Shown: positions 51,394 to 64,000, numbered from the stretch's first letter. The stretch: 64,000 nucleotides of DNA from Colocasia esculenta (GCA_014218235.1 CM024760.1:65846961-65910960), one strand, 5' to 3'. The notes: a model not told the origin generated them from the sequence alone. Made by a program: numbers and translations.

Positions 51394-53342
51394 TGTTGCC
51401 CAGTTAGGTAGACTAGAGGGGGGGCGAATGGGTTTTAAAATTTAACAATTAATACTTGTTCACAAAGAAAAACACTTTGAAGATTGTTAGTGTTAGTAAA
51501 GAGAAACAACAAACACAAGAGGACAATCACACAACACCACATGTATCCCTGTTCGGACCTCCTTTCCACAGGAGTCCTACATCCAGTCCCTGAGCAACAA
51601 CTCAGGATTTAACTAAGTTGGGTACAGTCCCCCTATGGACACTACAACACCCAGCTCAGCTGGTCTTCTCTTCTTAGCCCAAAAAGGAACAACACCCTGG
51701 ATACCCCACCAGGTCTTCCTTCACACCAGAAGGGCACACACACACACCCTGGATACCACCAGGTCTTCCATCACACGAGAAGGGTACAAGCACAGAAATA
51801 AGTAAGTAGGAGATTAAGCCCCTAGATCAAGCATTGACAAGCCAAGATCTGAAGCTAGGGACTGAGAGCAATGAGTTCTACAAACAAAAGCTCACTCTCA
51901 GAACCAAACAAGCTCTCTCAAAAATCTACAAACAATGTAGAGAGCAAAGAGCTAATATAATGGAATGAGGCTTGGATCTTTCTTGAGAACTCACAGAAGA
52001 CTTGATGATCAGAGTGTTTTTGTATGACTATCGTTCTATTTCTTTTATATTATGAAGCTCCTTTCTTCAATATATAGGTTCAATTTGAAATATAGACATT
52101 GAAGTATCTGTTGCCTCTAGCTTTTGGTGGACGTTAGACTAAGTGGCACTTGGAAACTTCCAGTCAATCAGTCCTTTATCTATTTGTTCACGAAAAGAGA
52201 TAGGATCTTTTGAAGTGTCCTTTGGCTTCTACAAAGTCCAACGTGTATGACGAATGTTTGTCAGAGACCTACATACATTAAATGTTAGAACAGTAGACAG
52301 CTAGGCTCTCTCTTGTTGTCAATCAACATTGGTGTGAATATTCACCAAAATAGTAATGCCATTTTGCTGTTCAAAAAGGTTGCATATAGAATAGACACGA
52401 TAAAGGATGATATCGTCTGTATGCATGCAGAGATACGTTCAGTCATTACTAAATGCATAGTTGACAGAAGAAAATGTACGAAGACTTTGACTATTCAATT
52501 TTGTTGAAAGGATAAGTCATATGTCTAGTTGATTGATATGAAATCGATGCATTTATGACTTATGTAATCATTATGTAACCAAATAGCAAAATCGTTGTGA
52601 GATATGAAAGAATCGTTGTGATCATTGAGGAAATTATTATGATTACTTAAGAAGTCAATGCGCAAAGCAAATCGTTATGAGAACCAAAGAAATCGATGTG
52701 ATAAGAAGATCGTTATGAGAACTAAAGGAATCGTTACGAACGCGAGTTATTACGATGACTAAAGGAATCGTTACGAGAGCAAGTCGTTACGATGACTAAA
52801 GGAATCGTTACGAGAGCAAGTCGTTACGATGACCAAAGCAATTGTTATGAGAGCAAGTCGTTATGATGTCTAAAGAAATTGTTACGAGAGCAAGTCGTTA
52901 CGATGACTAAAGGAATCGTCACGAGAGCAAGTCGTTACGATGACTAAAAGAATCGATGCAAGAAAAGCGTTACGCTCTCTTTACGAAGTTGTTATAGGAC
53001 GATTTCTTTTGAGATCAGAAGAAGTTTAAATCTATGAAGAAATCGTTAAGGTATTTATGAAATGGTTATGAAGAAATCGTTATAGTTCTACTGTAATCGA
53101 TATGATTTATAAACGAAACCAATGTGTACTTAGACAAATATGATGCTATAGATACAATGTAATGATGGTTACCTGTTTTGGCTTATTTTCCATTAGTATT
53201 AATTCCTGTGCTTAAGACTTGTAAAAAATAGGTTAGTGACCTTTAATTAAGGGTTTGATAATTATCATAATAATATGGTTTTGTTAATCACCAAAATAAA
53301 AATGTAATTACTTCTAATTACATGGGGATAGACTGTTCATCA
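51394..53342 (-). repeat. LTR-D: 3' LTR of SIRE-D
   Basis: Plus-strand start TGTTGCCCAGTTAGG, end GACTGTTCATCA followed by a purine tract; 1.95 kb. Shares the CTAGAGGGGGGGCGAATGGG, TCCTACATCCAG and GGTACAGTCCCCC blocks with LTR-C. It carries TCGTTACGA repeats at 52610-52962. Confidence 0.8.
52610..52962. repeat. TCGTTACGA palindrome array with 16/21 bp alternation, LTR-D
   Basis: Starts (allowing C/T changes) at 52768, 52784, 52805, 52821, 52842, 52858, 52879, 52895, 52916, 52932 and 52953: spacings alternate 16 and 21 bp, period 37. More degenerate TCGTTATGA and TCGATGTGA copies extend upstream to about 52610 and downstream to about 53100. Confidence 0.85.
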
Positions 53343-53470
53343 ATCTCCCCCTTTTTGGTGATGACAAAACTTTAACAAATTAACAAACTTTAGCAAGTAG
53401 CACAGATAAATATATCTCCATATGTATTTCAGAGCTGCAATAAGTCTCCCCCTTTTTGTCATTAGCAAAA
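53343..53470 (-). promoter_or_regulatory. two polypurine tracts of SIRE-D
   Basis: Plus-strand ATCTCCCCCTTTTTGGTGAT at 53343-53362 beside the LTR and GTCTCCCCCTTTTTGTCATT at 53444-53463. Confidence 0.8.
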
Positions 53471-53536
53471 AAAATGCAAGGAAAAGACAAAGAAGAAGAG
53501 AAAACAACTGAATGAGACAGAAAATACTATGTGTAT

Positions 53537-55222
53537 TCATTTATTCTGGGAAGGTACAGGGAGATAAAAGGCAGGAGAGAGGAGGGAGGCAAAATGAGAA
53601 ATAATTTCCCATGCCTGTTCTTCCTGCTTTTCAAAAACTTGACGAAATACACCAGGGGCAAGAGTGTACTTGGGTCCCATGGAGGGAGCCATTCTCTTCA
53701 AATGGAGAGCCAACTGCTCATCAAGAAAATTGGCATAGGCTTCTCTGTCAAGGGAGATTCTTTTGAAGGATACTGAGGCAAAACTAGCTCGAGCAAGAAA
53801 TTGATCAACTGAAATGGGATACAAGTTCTGCTTGGCCTTCATCTCTTGACAAAGGGTTACATAGACTTTATAATGCTCAACCCAAATCTGGAAGGGATCC
53901 TAGACTAGGTGAATCGAATTCATGTCTAAAAAAGTAGCATCTGATACTGGAGGGTGACCTTCCTTGGCTTGACATTCATTAAGTACTGACAGTTGCTGAG
54001 CAGAGAGAGGGTAAAATCTGGCCCAGTCTGAAGGTGTCAACCTCTCACATTCTGGCAGGATGGGAGCTAGAACCTCAGCACTGACATGGCCTTGGTGGTA
54101 TTCTTTGAAGAGAAATCTATGAAATGCCACTTGGAAGCCCTTCTGTACCTGGATTCTACCCATTACTCTAGCAAAACGTTCAAAGATGATAGACCCAACA
54201 GAAGAGTCCATGACCAGAGAGTGATTGGGTGGAAGCAAGGTTTCCTCTGGCACCTAAAGGGTGGCAAAGTCCACTTGGATAGCTTCAGTGTGGGCGTCGG
54301 CTAAACTAAGTGCATCTATGGCCTGCTTAAACTGGCTGAATTGGACCTCAGGGAGTCGATGGACATATCTATAGTTGTTGAAGAGTTGGAAATGCCTGGC
54401 CATCTTGATCTCCTTCTGAATAAATGGGGCCCAACAATGCTTGTGATGAATTGGAACCATTCTGAGAGAGTCAGGGAATGGTCCCTTGGAGGGAATCTAG
54501 CAGACTTAGCCAAAACAAATTTTTTGTACAGCTCTCTGTGCCCCCTAGCCCATTGCTCTTCAGTCTTGGAATGAGCAATAGAAAATATTTTGGATTTTTC
54601 AGTTTTGGTGAGATGGGTATAAGGTAGAATGACATTTAAATGGTCTGAGAGATTAAGAAAAGGAAGGTTGACAAGGGTGGCAAAGACAACCTTCTGAAGA
54701 TATTCTCTATACAGTGGTTTATTTTTATTGTCCACTGTAAGAGAAAACCATAGAGGTGGATGAAGAGGTTCAGAGGAAAGAGAGGAGGTGGATGAAATTT
54801 TTCACTTTTTAGGAGCAAAACTAGAAGAGTCTTCCCTATGGATATGATCCCTAACCTTCAGTACAGACCGGAGGATGACTTCTTCAAACTCATCCTTGAT
54901 TTTCCCAAGATAGGGAGATTTAAGTTGAGCACCCTCAAGAATTACAGTAATGAAAGAGGGTGGAGGAGAGGGATGTAAAAGGGAGTGTGAGGTAGTAGGA
55001 GGGATATCTGATGGTCCTGAGGATGGTGGACCAGAAGAAGAGGAGGCTCCAGTTGATGATGACACTGGAGGAACCTCAAAAATAGGTGGAGGTGGAGAAA
55101 TGGGTGTTGATGATGCAGAAGATGAAGTGGATTGTGAAGGAAAAGGTGTAGGTGATGAGATGGTTCTGGGTTGTTGTTTCTTGAAGGTTTGAGGTGCAGG
55201 TGGAGCTGTGGATGATGAGGGT
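53537..55222 (-). pseudogene. SIRE-D second 3' ORF, homologue of the SIRE-E ORF, 5' end cut by gypsy-3
   Basis: Open in one frame from the gypsy-3 border at 55222: a Pro/Ser-rich part (PSSSTAPPAPQTFKK, SPPPPIFEVPPVSSS), then SPYLGKIKDEFEEVILRSV, one in-frame TGA near 54801, PLHPPLWFSLTVDNKNKPLY, DHLNVILPYTHLTKTEKSK, WARGHRELYKKFVLAKSAR. One frameshift near 54320-54460, then FHRFLFKEYHQGHV, PECERLTPSDWARFYPLS, two more in-frame stops, and SLDREAYANFLDEQLALHLK. The stop lies at 53537, just upstream of the purine tracts. At least 560 codons. Homologous to 38802-40257 by layout and several words; family not recognised. No signal peptide or membrane span seen. Confidence 0.65.
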
Positions 55223-58200
55223 TGTCACGTCCCGAGAATTACGCAGCGGATATTATTAATTAATTTGAGTCGATATTTCGAGACGTGGACAGTCGGCAAA
55301 TAAGCCTCTAGCTAGCACGCACTAAATGTGTATCAACACAACATCATAATAGGGCCCAAATGTGAACTCAATTATAAATTGTATTCAAATCTCATATTTG
55401 TCTCAGATAAAGTAATACAGGACTAAGACTCAATAAAAGTAAAAGTACATACTACCTCACTTCCTACCACATTGTTCTAACACTCAAAATAAACTAACTA
55501 TACATAGACTCATGTTTGGAACGCTCTTCACTCGGACGCATTCCCATCCTCGACTTGATCTTCCTCTTGCACTTCATGGTCACCTAGATTGGGTAAAAGT
55601 AGGGAATGAGCAAACTAGCCCAGTAGGATTTATATCTCAATGTGCGGACAATGATATAAGTGATTAACATTTTAGAACTAGGCATGTACGATGAATGATA
55701 TGCAAGTACGAATAAAACGCGTTAAAACATGATATATAAAACAAGCTAGAGAGAGAGATATGAAAGAACAAGATTGATGAACAAGATGACAAGAGAGAAC
55801 TAGAAATAGATCACATTGTACAAGCACGCAAGATATCATGTAAATTGCAATAAATGCAGGATGACCATATCACGCAAGCAAGCAAGCACACACGAGCACG
55901 ATCAAGTAACACTAATCAGGCACGTAGACACTAATGTACACCGAGAAAAGATCCATCAAGAATGTACACTAGGTCACGTGTATGTGGTATCGTATCTATC
56001 ATTCAACACGCACGCACGATTTTCCCACCGCAGATGCAACGCCAGTAATCATTATACCCCATGGTTAATAGTATATTTATGACTCGCTGTCATTGGGGCT
56101 AGATTGGAGCCCTTGGACACACGCCGTGCCCTGTCAGCATCTCACTTAAATTTTTAAATGTAGATACCCACAGTCATTATAATGGCCAATGAGAGTTTCA
56201 ATAAGTAAGCATGTGTAATGTCATGTTCATGATGATGAGGAGAACAAGTAATAAGTAATGGAACATGATTTCACGTGTACAATGGTCAAGAGATAAATTC
56301 GGAAGCATAACGGTACGATTTATACTTTCGTTCAATCTTTACATTAATGGCTTTAGTTCAGTTTGTAAGTCTCACTCACGAGAACAAGAAGAGAAAGGAA
56401 GTGCGTGCTAACTCCAGGGAACTTCAATGGTACAACCAACTCGTCGGCCATGTGGGAATCCATGGTTAGAGGAGATTTACGGAGGCCTTGGTGAAAAGGT
56501 CGCTAGTCTACCGATTCGGAATGACCGGTAGAGAGTTTCCAATTTCCCAAGAAAAGGCTACCTAACAGTGCTAGTGTGTAGTGCGGTACGCGTGTCTCAA
56601 TTCTCAAATCATTGGTCTCAAACTCGCAGGAAGCACTTGACAATATAACATGGAATAAAACAATGCACTTTAACTCATCATGGTTTGCAAGATTTTATGA
56701 TAACTCTTATCATTTAAACATGGTAGAACAGTAGGAAGATTAAATGACAAGAACATGAATGGATCATAACATTTAAGGAGCACTTAGAATAGCATCCATG
56801 TAATTAAAGCTTTTTAAATGGGTTAATCGCTTTTAAGCCATTAACAACAATCATGTAATGATCAGACCCAAGACAGGTAACTTACACAGCAAATATCAAA
56901 TTTATATAGACCTCGGGTATATGCAGAAAACTTTGTAAGAAAACACGTGGTTTCCGGTAAAAATCCTGAGATCGTGACATAGCCATATAAGGAAGGCGAC
57001 AGGTCGGGTCCAGAAGGCGACACCGGGTGTGAGCATCGCGACAGGGTCGTCAGATCAGGTAGCCGAATAGCGACGGAACGCAGGTCGCCTTGAGAAGGCG
57101 ACAAGGGGTATGTCGCAATCAACCCTCTGAAAGTGTCATATCGGGCCGTCGCATTCACTGGGTCCGTGCCTAGCTCAGACAGAGCAAGGACAGTGCCTTG
57201 GATTGCGGACATGTCTTTCCTTCTTTTGACATAGGGTTGTTCTAAAATAGAGAACAAATTACATGGTGCGCGAAAAATAACGAAGCCAGTTTTAAAATAA
57301 CCTAGACATAATAGGGTACTTCCAGTAAATCGGAATAGAACAATAAAGATGGTTTCGATAGGCTTTGATCACGGGGAACACAAGGTCAGACCAAGGGTAA
57401 CTTGAAGACGTAGTTTTATGCAGCAACCCTATTACCATGCTTATAAATCTCTAACTAATGAGATTTAGAGAAAAAGTTCAACATGAAACCTGACGAGAAC
57501 AACTAGTAGAATAACTTTCATGTTATGAGTTTTCTCTAATTCAGTGCTGAAACATGTGCAACATATTAGAACGGGAAAAGCTCTAACAGTGCGCGACTTT
57601 GGAAAAACGATTAAAATTCAAAATCTACTAAATAAAATTCGATGAAACCAGTGGAAAATGAAAGTTAAATTGATGCTCTACACATTGGTATAGGATATGT
57701 TAAGGTTTGGCCCGAGAAAACTTGCCTTTTGGGTTGAAGAAGTCCCATTATTCCAGAAAACCCGTGTTCAGACCACTTGGAGGAAAACGCTACTACTCCG
57801 TGTATACTGCATGGAATTTGGGCATTCACTTGGGTTAGAACGTAGACTTGACCCTCTTTCCAGGGGTATAGGCCTTGCAAGGTTTGGTTTAGGTTTGACT
57901 CACCTTTGGTCGACTTCAAGAGGGTGGTTTGTGCTGGTCGCAGCAGACGAGAAGGGGAAGAAGAACGGCTTCTTGTGGTCGTTCCACAGCTCCTCAGCCA
58001 CCAAGAGCTCCTCCACACGACCCTAGCAAGTTCTAAATTTGTTCCTAGGGTTTGGGTGAAGAATATTTAAGTAACCATGGTGTTTAGGAGTCCTATTATA
58101 ACTAGGAAAAGAGGATTTCGGGATTGGCATGTTTGGTTTCCTATTTTTGATGATTTCCTCCTCCCTTTGAGTGTGTGAGGCATTAGGAAACCTCCCCTCA

Positions 58201-58875
58201 TAGTTAGGCACGAATTTGGTTGCCATGAATGCATGATTGCATCCCAATTCAACTCTAATTGCCTCTTTTTAATTTCAGCTTATTTATGGTTACGAATTTC
58301 TATGTATTTTCTAGCTTTATTTGATTTTTGGGCCAAATGTTGCCCATTGGCCCAATTATGATAATGGGTCATCAATATATAATGGTGGAAGTCTCCCCAA
58401 CACTTTTCTTTAATTTTTGATTGCGTCGTATTTTCGTGTTAACGGTTTTCCGACTTGTTTCCTTATTTAGATAATCGGTCACAATAACTCTCAAACCTAG
58501 CCCAAATGATTTTTATTGAACCAAATTTCTTGAGGGGTCATTAGAGGATATTATTTTAAGTCCATATATGATTTTTATTTAATTTTCTGACTCATCCACG
58601 TACGTGTGATAATGATTTTACGACTTATTCATGAATTACGATAATAAGTCGCGAAACACTTTAAACATGGATGATCTGATTTTTCTTGGCATAAATTTCT
58701 TTGTGAAACATTTAGTAATAATGTTTAGGGTTGATTTATAATTTTTACGAAATTTTACGATGTGTTTTAGCACATACGATAATGGTATGTATGTTTTAAA
58801 TACTCCAATATTATGGAAATTATTTATTTCTATTTATTTGAATTTTTATGTAATTAAAATTTCCGGGGTGCTACA
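55223..58875 (-). repeat. gypsy-3 3' LTR
   Basis: TGTCACGTCCCGAGAATTAC ... CCGGGGTGCTACA, 3653 bp. Aligns with the right copy and, less closely, with gypsy-1 LTRs. The GC-rich segment at 56970-57165 has AAGGCGACA and TCGCGACA words and a degenerate form of the gypsy hairpin. No genes. Confidence 0.9.
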
Positions 58876-58899
58876 CCCTCCCCCACTTAAGAGAATTTG
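58876..58899 (-). promoter_or_regulatory. gypsy-3 polypurine tract
   Basis: Minus strand TTCTCTTAAGTGGGGGAGGG next to the LTR, same as gypsy-1. A similar ATCTCCCCCACTTAGAAATG (plus strand) occurs again at 59133-59152. Confidence 0.82.
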
Positions 58900-59290
58900 G
58901 TCCCCAAATTCATAAATCATTAATTTGATCCCGATAATTATGATCCATGAGTTGGTTCCAGATTTAATTCCTCTAACTTGTTTCAATCATCATGGATGCT
59001 AGTTCAACATCTACACCTATGACACCCATATTATTCATTTGGTTCCTTCCACAGTTGTTATAACTCCATCTTATCCTCCAGTTGAACTAGGGTATAACAA
59101 CTAGATTATTCCTTTTCTAATTTCTCCTTAATGATCTCCCCCACTTAGAAATGTACTCATAAGAAAAGCATCTTAAGATCAGTCTATGGTTTAACAATCA
59201 TACCTCCTTCCGGAGTTCCTCTTGTGTTACTGCATTCACCGTCCTTGATGCTTTACCACTCCTTGGTTCCTTCCAGCTTGGTCTTTTAGC
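58900..59290. other. gypsy-3 interior spacer replacing pol, no gene seen
   Basis: About 390 bp with no similarity that I can see to the gypsy-1 pol region. No domain recognised. Confidence 0.5.
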
Positions 59291-60206
59291 ATGGACAGTT
59301 GGGAAGGCGGTGGTCACGATTTCCACATCGCAGGCAAGCTCCTGCCTTCTTCCAGCACTCTTCTGCTCTATGTCCAGGCTTGTTGCAAAAGTTACAATAT
59401 TCCACTGTCTTTGTTTCTTCTACCTTGATTTTTTGTCTCCATGCCATAGTCCTTCCCAGTGGTTGGCCTTTTGTTGTTGTAGTTATTATTGTTGTTATTG
59501 GGGAAAGTTCCAGTTGTATCGACTGCTCCCTTTTATAAAGGTCGGCTTTGAGATGTCCTTCCCCCTCATGCCTTCCACCTTAGCCATAGGTCTTCTACCA
59601 GCTGAGCTCTTTGGACCATCTCAGTGTAAGTTTGAATATTGTGTGGTCCGAGCCTTTCAATGAACATGGGTCTGAGCCCATCCATGAACGGTTAGCCTTC
59701 AGTCTTTCAGTTCCTACCAGATGTGGGGCATACATAGCAAGACGCGCGAACTGAGCCTCATACTCAGCCACGGACATTCCCTTCTGCTTCAGTGCGGCAA
59801 ATTCTGTCGCTTTCTTCTCCTTCACTCTCTCAGAAAATATTTTCCTGGAATATCTCCAGGAATTTAGCCCATTCCAGTTCAGCTATATTAGGCAGGTGGG
59901 CCGATGTGGCCTTCCACCATGCCCGAGCATCCTTAGTAAATTGAAAAGTGGCTAGTACCACCTTCTCCCTATTAGTGCATTGCATTACTTGGAAGATCCT
60001 TTCCATTTCTTCCTGCCAGTTTTCTGCCTCGTCTGGGTCAGGGGATCTAGAAAAACGAGGAGGGTTTAAACTCCTGAAATTCTGGTGTAGATCACCGGCT
60101 CCATTCCTTGCAGCTCCAGCTTGATTTCCAGCCTGAACCACATTCTGCAGGGCCTGAGTCAACCCAGCCACGGTTTCTGCATAGCTTGCCATTGGTTACG
60201 AGCCAT
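59291..60206 (-). pseudogene. gypsy-3 gag with double zinc knuckle, broken
   Basis: The start is ATG 60206-60204 (MARNQWQAMQ), followed by a one-base change that moves the frame; the second part reads ETVAGLTQALQNVVQAG, LNPPRFSRSPDPDEAENW, VLATFQFTKDARAWW, then ERKKATEFAALKQ-like text with VAEYEAQFARLAMYAPHLVG. The knuckles CNFCNKPGHRAEEC and CLRCGNRDHRLPNC are read at about 59395-59305. Frameshifts near 59825 and 59690. Closely related to gypsy-1 gag. It ends near 59291 with no pol after it. Confidence 0.82.
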
Positions 60207-60427
60207 TGCATTTGAGTGAGAGAGTTATGAGGGTTCCTGAGAAAAAGGATGTAAACCAATTAATGTCTCTAGATTTATTTTAAGAGTCAATGGGTAGGAG
60301 TGTTTAATTCCTTCTAACCTATTCCCAGTCTCTACCCATTCTCACCGGGTACTGTATTTAATTTCCATGACCTAGGTTCCATAGGTATCTCCTATCCCTG
60401 AGATATATCCTATTTGGTAGTCCTAGG

Positions 60428-60440
60428 CTCTGATACCACT
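60428..60440 (-). promoter_or_regulatory. gypsy-3 primer binding site (initiator Met tRNA)
   Basis: Minus strand after the LTR: GTTTAGTGGTATCAGAGCC; TGGTATCAGAGC is intact. Confidence 0.9.
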
Positions 60441-60444
60441 AAAC

Positions 60445-63400
60445 TGTCACGTCGCGAGAATTACACAGTGGATATTATTAATTAATTGGAGTCGATATTT
60501 CGAGACGTGGACAGTCGGCAAATAAGCCTCTAGCTAGCACGCACTAAATGTGTATCAACACAACATCATAATAGGGCCACAATTGAACTCAATTATAAAT
60601 TGTATTCAATCTCACATTGTCTCAGATAAACTAATATAGGACTAAGACTCAATAAAAGCAAAAGTACATACTACCTCACTTCCTACACATTGTTCTAACA
60701 CTCAAAATAAACTAACTATAGATAGACTCATGTTTGGAACACTCTTCACTCGGACGCATTCCCATCCTCAACTTGCTCTTCCTCTTGCACTTCATGGTCA
60801 CCTAAATTGGGTAAAAGTAGGGAATGAGCAAACTAGCCCAGTAGGATTTATATCTCAATATGCGGGCAATGATATAAGTGATTAACATTTTAGAACTAGG
60901 CAAGTACGAGGAATGATATGCAAGTACGAATAAAATGCATTAAAACATGATATATAAACAAGCTAGAGAGAGAGATCATGATAGAACAAGATTGATGAAC
61001 AAGATGACAAGAGAGAACTAGAATAGATCACTTTGTACAAGCACGCAAGATATCATGTAAATTGTAATAAATGCAGGATGGCCATATCATGCAAGCAAGC
61101 AAGCACGCACGAGTACGATCAAGTAACACTAATCAGGCATGTAGACACTAATGTACACCGAGAAAAGATCCATCAACAATGTACACTAGGTCACGTCTAT
61201 GTGGTATCGTATCTATCATTCAACACGCACGCACGATTTTCCCAGCGCAGAGCAACGCCAGTAATCATTATACCCCATGGTTAACAGTATATCTATGACT
61301 CGCCGTCATTGGGGCTAGATTGGAGCCCTTGGACACACGCCGTGCCTTGTCAGCATCTCACTTAAATTTTTAAATGTAGATACCCACAGTCATTATAATG
61401 GCCAATGAGAGTTTCAATAAGTAAGCATGTGTAATGTCATGTTCATGATGATGAGGAGAACAAGTAATAAGTAATGGAACATGATTTCACGAGTACAATG
61501 GTCAAGAGATAAATTCGGCAGCATAACGGTACGATTTATACTTTCGTTCAATCTTTACATTATTGGCTTTAGTCCAGTTTGTAAGTCTCACTCACGAGAA
61601 CAAGAAGAGAAAGGAAGTGCGTGCTATCTCCAGGAACTTCAATGGTACAACCACTCGTCGGCCATGTGGGAATCCATGGTCAGAGGAGATTTACAGAGGC
61701 CTTGGTGAAAAGGTCGCTAGTCTACCGATTCGGAATGACCGTATAGAGTTTCCAATTTCCCAAGAAAAGGCTACCTAACAGTGCTAGTGTGTAGTGCGGT
61801 ACGCATGTCTCAATTCTTAAACCATCGGTCTCAAACTCGCAGGAAGCACTTGACAATATAACATGGAATAAAACTATGCACTTTAACTCATCATGGTTTG
61901 CAAGATTTTATGATAACTCTTATCATTTAAACATGGTAGAACAGTAGGAAGATTAAATGACAAGAACATGAATGGATCATCACATTTAAGGAGCACTTAG
62001 AATAGCATCCATGTAATTAAAACTTTTTAAATGGGTTAATCGCTTTTAAGCCATTAAACAACAATCATGTAATGATCAGACCCAAGACAGGTAACTTACA
62101 CAGCAAATATCACATTTATACAGACCTCGGGTATATGCGGAAACCATTGTAAGAAAACACGTGGTTTCCGGTAAAAATCCTGAGATCGTGACATAGCCAT
62201 ATAAGGAAGGCGACAGGTCGGGCCCAGAAGGCGACACAGGGGTGTGAGCATCGCGACAGGGTCGTCAGATCAGGTAACCGAATAGCGACAGAACGCATGT
62301 CGCCTTGAGAAGGCGACAAGGGGTATGTCGCAATCAACCCTCTGAAAGCGACATATCGGGCCGTCGCGTTCACTGGGTCCGTGCCTGGCTCGGACAGAGC
62401 AAGGACAGTGCCTTGGATTGCGGACCTGTCTTTCCTTCTTTTGACATAGGGTTGTTCTAAAATAGAGAACAAATTGCACGGTACGTGAAAAATAACGAAA
62501 CCAGTTTTAAAATAACCTAGACATACTAGGGTACTTCTAGTAAATCAGAATAGAACAATAAATATGGTTTCGATAGGCTTTGATCATGGGGAACACAAGG
62601 TCAGACCAAGGGTAACTTGAAGACGTAGTTTTATGCAACAACCCTATTACCACCCTTATAACTCTCTAACTAATGAGAGTTAGACAAAATGTTCAACATG
62701 AAACCTGACGAGGACAACTAGTAGAATAACATTTATGTTATGAGTTTTCTCTAATTTGGTCTTGAAACATGTGCAATATATTAAGAACGGGAAATGCTCT
62801 AACAGTGCGCGACTTTGGCTAAACGCTTATAATTCAAAATCTACTAAATGAAATTCGATAAAACCAGTGGGAAATGAAAGTTAACTTGATGTTCTACACA
62901 TTGGTATAGGATATGTTAGGTTTGGCTCGAGAAACCCTACCTTTTGGGTTGAAGAAGTCCCGTTATTCCAGAAAACCCTGTTCAGACCACTTGGAGGAAA
63001 ACGCTTACTACTCCGTGTATACTGCATGGAATTTGGGCATTCCACTTGGGTTAGAACGTAGACTTGACCCTCTTTCCAGGGGTATAGGCCTTGCAAGGTT
63101 TGGTTTAGGTTTGACTCACCTTTGGTCGACTTCAAGTGGGTGGTTTGTGCTGGTCGCAGCAAACGAGAAGGGGAAGAAGAACGGCTTCTTGTGGTCGTTC
63201 CACAGCTCCTCAGCCACCAAGAGCTCCTCCACACGACCCTAGCAAGTTCTAAATTCGTTCCTAGGGTTTGGGTGAAGAATATTTAAGTAACCATGGTGTT
63301 TAGGAGTCCTATTATAACTAGGAAAAGAGGATTTCGGGATTGGCATGTTTGGTTTCCTATTTTTGATGATTTCCTCCTCCCTTTGAGTGTGTGAGGCATT

Positions 63401-64000
63401 AGGAAACATCCCCTCATAGTTAGCACGAATTTGGGTTGCCATGAATGCATGATTGCATCCCAATTCAACTCTAATTGCCTCTTTTTAATTTCAGCTTATT
63501 TATGGTTATGAATTTCTATGTATTTTCTAGCTTTATTTGATTTTTGGGCCAAATGTTGCCCATTGGCCCATTATGATAATGGTCATCAATATATAATGTT
63601 GGAAGTCTCCCCAACACTTTTATTTAATTTTTTATTGCGTCGTATTTCCGTGTTAACGGTTTTCCGACTTGTTTCCTTATTTAGATAATCGGTCACAATA
63701 ACACTCAAACCTAGCCCAAATGATTTTTATTGAACCAAATTTCTTGAGGGGTCATTAGAAGTTATTTGAAGTCCATATATGATTTTTATTTAATTTTCTG
63801 ACTCATCCACGTATGTGTGATAATGATTTTACGACTTATTCATGAATTACGATAATAAGTCGCGAAACACTTTAAACTTGGATGATCTGATTGTTCTTGG
63901 CACAAATTCTTTGTGAAACATTTAGTAATAATGTTTAGGGTTGATTTATAATTTTACGAAATTTTCGATGTGTTTTAGCACATCATAATGGTAAGTATGT
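60445..64000 (-). repeat. gypsy-3 5' LTR (runs off the window)
   Basis: TGTCACGTCGCGAGAATTAC at the start; aligned with 55223-58785. CpG-rich segment with GGCGACA words and degenerate hairpin at 62180-62380. No genes; short ORFs are chance and mirror those of the other copy. Confidence 0.9.

Larger units (their letters stand above)
55223..64000 (-). mobile_element. gypsy-3: gag-only, internally deleted relative of gypsy-1 (continues past window)
   Basis: The 3' LTR is 55223-58875, the interior only 58876-60444 (1.57 kb), and the 5' LTR starts at 60445. The primer site, gag with two zinc knuckles and the purine tract are kept; protease, RT, RNase H and integrase are absent. This is the layout of non-autonomous gag-only LTR elements. 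It inserted in the second ORF of SIRE-D. The two LTRs are closely similar over all visible length. The last ~90 bp of the 5' LTR are beyond the window. Confidence 0.85.

Overview
The window is repeat-dense plant nuclear DNA, most likely pericentromeric or other heterochromatin of a flowering plant. I recognise no ordinary cellular gene. Nearly every kilobase belongs to an LTR retrotransposon or a piece of one. Plant signs are initiator-Met-tRNA primer sites in all three elements whose primer region is present, Sirevirus-type Ty1/copia elements with an extra envelope-position gene, a chromodomain Ty3/gypsy element with 3.7 kb LTRs, a plant mobile domain (PMD) gene with introns, and a plant L1-type LINE tail. 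All coding regions carry stops or frameshifts, so this is a record of old insertions.

Layout. 1-24605 is Ty3/gypsy element gypsy-1 (minus strand, Tekay-like chromovirus). Its left LTR was split by a complete 13 kb Sirevirus-like element, copia-1 (78-13145), with target duplication ATATC at 73-77 and 13146-13150. Gypsy-1 sits in a second Sirevirus, SIRE-A, whose env-like gene and 3' LTR resume at 24606-27711. SIRE-A in turn interrupts the gag of gypsy-2 (27712-29965). Gypsy-2 abuts an older element with a minus-strand integrase tail (33837-34453) and, in antisense downstream of it, a spliced PMD gene (about 29966-32640), the layout of Tat-lineage elements.

34454-45869 holds a likely solo Sirevirus LTR (LTR-F), two outward-facing pieces of one gypsy LTR family (about 36089-37332 and 44295-45869), and between them element SIRE-E, with an env-like gene plus a second unrecognised ORF, the former split by solo LTR-C (40741-43117). 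45870-50300 is SIRE-B (3' LTR, env-like gene and its leader), 50337-51393 a LINE tail, 51394-55222 SIRE-D (3' LTR and the same second ORF as SIRE-E). 55223-64000 is gypsy-3, a gag-only internally deleted relative of gypsy-1 whose right LTR runs off the window.

The strongest unexplained pattern is in the non-coding parts. Sirevirus-like LTRs and env leaders carry arrays of short palindromes, mostly GTCGAC, whose starts are spaced about 21 bp (two helical turns) even where the spacer sequence differs. In several copies the array lies 45-120 bp upstream of a TATA-like box, and upstream of the env-like ORF in SIRE-A and SIRE-B it is followed by a TATA-like box at nearly identical distances, suggesting an internal promoter. 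The gypsy LTRs carry their own TCGCGA array with conserved 17/18-11-17/18 spacing and a hairpin with paired base changes. All positions and spacings were counted by hand.
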